A DNA stretch of 7,664 nt from contig DIXV01000042.1 of NCBI GenBank assembly GCA_002436115.1, positions 528 through 8,191 on the forward strand, in the 5' to 3' direction. Below are positions 6,912 to 7,664 of this stretch, piece by piece. The translations under genes were made by a program, and so were the position numbers. The DNA comes from Streptococcus sp. UBA6071. Lineage in GTDB: Bacteria; Bacillota; Bacilli; Lactobacillales; Streptococcaceae. The notes below the pieces were generated by a model. It was not told where the DNA came from. It searched no databases and saw only the letters and a list, made by a program, of their open reading frames with translations. Every line of letters begins with the position of its first letter. The stretch's first letter is position 1.

Positions 6912-6960
6912 AAGGTTTTTAAGATGAACTCCTGATGGGATTTAGCTTGAAAGCCTTTTT
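6912..6960 (+). terminator. Terminator-like hairpin after the UPF0210 gene
   Basis: AAGGTTTTTAAG (6912-6923) pairs with CTTGAAAGCCTT (6946-6957) as 12 bp including two G-U pairs. The 22-nt loop can itself fold weakly (TCC 6930-6932 with GGA 6938-6940). The 3' arm runs into five Ts (6956-6960). The stem is AT-rich, so termination may be partial. It directly abuts the next promoter's -10. Confidence 0.6.
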
Positions 6961-6961
6961 A

Positions 6962-6970
6962 TGATATAAT
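6962..6970 (+). promoter_or_regulatory. Extended -10 promoter of the histidine-phosphatase gene
   Basis: TGATATAAT at 6962-6970 is the third copy of this element in the window. The TTGAAA at 6947-6952 is only 12 bp away, too close to be its -35; at 17 bp the sequence is TTAGCT. Transcription should start near 6977, with a leader of about 25 nt. AAGGAG at 6989-6994 lies 7 nt before ATG 7002. The promoter begins two bases after the T-run of the preceding terminator. Confidence 0.75.
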
Positions 6971-7001
6971 AGTTAAGACAAAAAACAGAAGGAGAAATAG
7001 A

Positions 7002-7664
7002 ATGACCGCAACAAGACTCTATATTGCTCGTCATGGAAAGACGATGTTTAATACCATTGGACGTGCGCAAGGTTGGAGTGATACTCCCTTGACTGCAGCT
7101 GGTGAACGTGGGATTCATGAATTGGGAATTGGCCTAGGAAAAGCTGGGCTAGCATTTCAATTAGCCTTTTCTAGTGATTCTGGTCGAACCATTCAGACCA
7201 TGGGGATCCTTCTCGAGGAACTGGGTTTGACAGGCAAAATCCCATACACTTATGACAAACGCATCCGTGAGTGGTGTTTTGGTAGCCTTGATGGTGGCTA
7301 TGACGATGCACTCTTTCTAGGTGTCCTGCCACGTGTTTATGGGAAAAAGGTGGATTTTCAAGAGCTCACTTACGAAGAAATGGCCAAAGGCATCCAAGAA
7401 GTGGACACAGCAGGTTGGGCAGAATCTTGGGACCAGCTTCGTCATCGTATCTTGACTGGATTTACAGATATGGCCAAGGCAATGGAAGGTCAGGGAGGCG
7501 GCAATGTTCTTATTGTTAGCCATGGTATGACTATTAATACCTTTGTCGATTTAGTAGCTCCACAAAAGGAACGTCAAGCCTTGGATAATGGAAGTGTGAC
7601 TGTTTTAAGGTATGAGAACGGTGAATTTAAACTGGAGAAATTAGGGGATATGGCTTATCGCCAA
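7002..7664 (+). CDS. Histidine phosphatase family protein (phosphoglycerate mutase-like), partial at the 3' end
   Basis: The reading frame is open from ATG 7002 to the window edge, 221 codons without a stop; probably only a short C-terminal piece is missing. It is a branch-1 histidine phosphatase: LYIARHGKT (6-14) supplies Arg10 and the phospho-accepting His11, SDSGRTIQT (58-66) the phosphate-binding Arg62, IREWCFGSLDG (88-98) the acid Glu90, and VSHGMT (172-177) the second His174. All catalytic residues are present, so it should be an active phosphatase. Such proteins are often named phosphoglycerate mutase, but the family covers many substrates and the glycolytic dPGM signature is not evident to me, so a phosphatase of undefined substrate is safer. 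It has its own promoter. The neighbouring order ACT, UPF0210, phosphatase matches pneumococcus as I recall it (SP_0238 to SP_0240). Confidence 0.92.
   Translation, partial: MTATRLYIARHGKTMFNTIGRAQGWSDTPLTAAGERGIHELGIGLGKAGLAFQLAFSSDSGRTIQTMGILLEELGLTGKIPYTYDKRIREWCFGSLDGGYDDALFLGVLPRVYGKKVDFQELTYEEMAKGIQEVDTAGWAESWDQLRHRILTGFTDMAKAMEGQGGGNVLIVSHGMTINTFVDLVAPQKERQALDNGSVTVLRYENGEFKLEKLGDMAYRQ

Noticed and set aside
6947..6962. A catabolite-responsive (cre-like) site starting TTGAAAGC before the phosphatase gene
   Set aside because: It lacks the central CG and the symmetric CA end of the consensus; the bases are better explained as the terminator's 3' arm.
7317..7523. Minus-strand open frame opposite the phosphatase gene
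   Set aside because: It is antisense to a well-conserved coding sequence with intact catalytic motifs and has no family resemblance of its own.

Overview
The window looks like a chromosomal segment of a low-GC Firmicute, almost certainly a Streptococcus or close relative. The evidence is an operon in the streptococcal order mevalonate kinase, diphosphomevalonate decarboxylase, phosphomevalonate kinase and type 2 isopentenyl-diphosphate isomerase; the pairing of a UPF0237 ACT protein with a UPF0210/DUF711 protein, followed by a histidine phosphatase as I recall from pneumococcus; and AAGGAG-type ribosome binding sites with extended -10 promoters. The species cannot be fixed from the sequence alone. 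All genes read rightward. I see no mobile element, CRISPR array, rRNA or tRNA.

Layout. Bases 1-108 hold no gene I can support, only a 9-bp direct repeat just upstream of a promoter. Bases 138-794 encode a six-helix YczE/YyaS/YitT-type membrane protein as its own unit, closed by an intrinsic terminator at 828-859. Bases 945-5130 are the lower mevalonate pathway, four genes from one extended -10 promoter. They overlap by 4 nt (mvk/mvaD), 17 nt (mvaD/mvaK2) and an unusually long 77 nt (mvaK2/fni). Bases 5131-5288 lack a clear terminator but carry a good promoter. Bases 5289-6905 are a tightly coupled pair, an ACT-domain protein and a UPF0210/DUF711 protein. A terminator-like hairpin then abuts the promoter of a histidine-phosphatase gene that runs off the right edge (7002-7664).

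The four central enzymes convert mevalonate to IPP and then DMAPP: mevalonate, mevalonate-5-phosphate, mevalonate-5-diphosphate, IPP, DMAPP. These supply undecaprenyl phosphate for cell-wall synthesis and other isoprenoids. The HMG-CoA synthase and reductase genes are not here, so the upper pathway must be encoded elsewhere. The ACT/UPF0210 pair has no established function; its linkage and translational coupling suggest a small ligand-sensing protein acting with a putative enzyme. It is the best candidate here for undescribed biology. The second item worth attention is the C-terminal tail of phosphomevalonate kinase, which is read out of frame from the start of fni.
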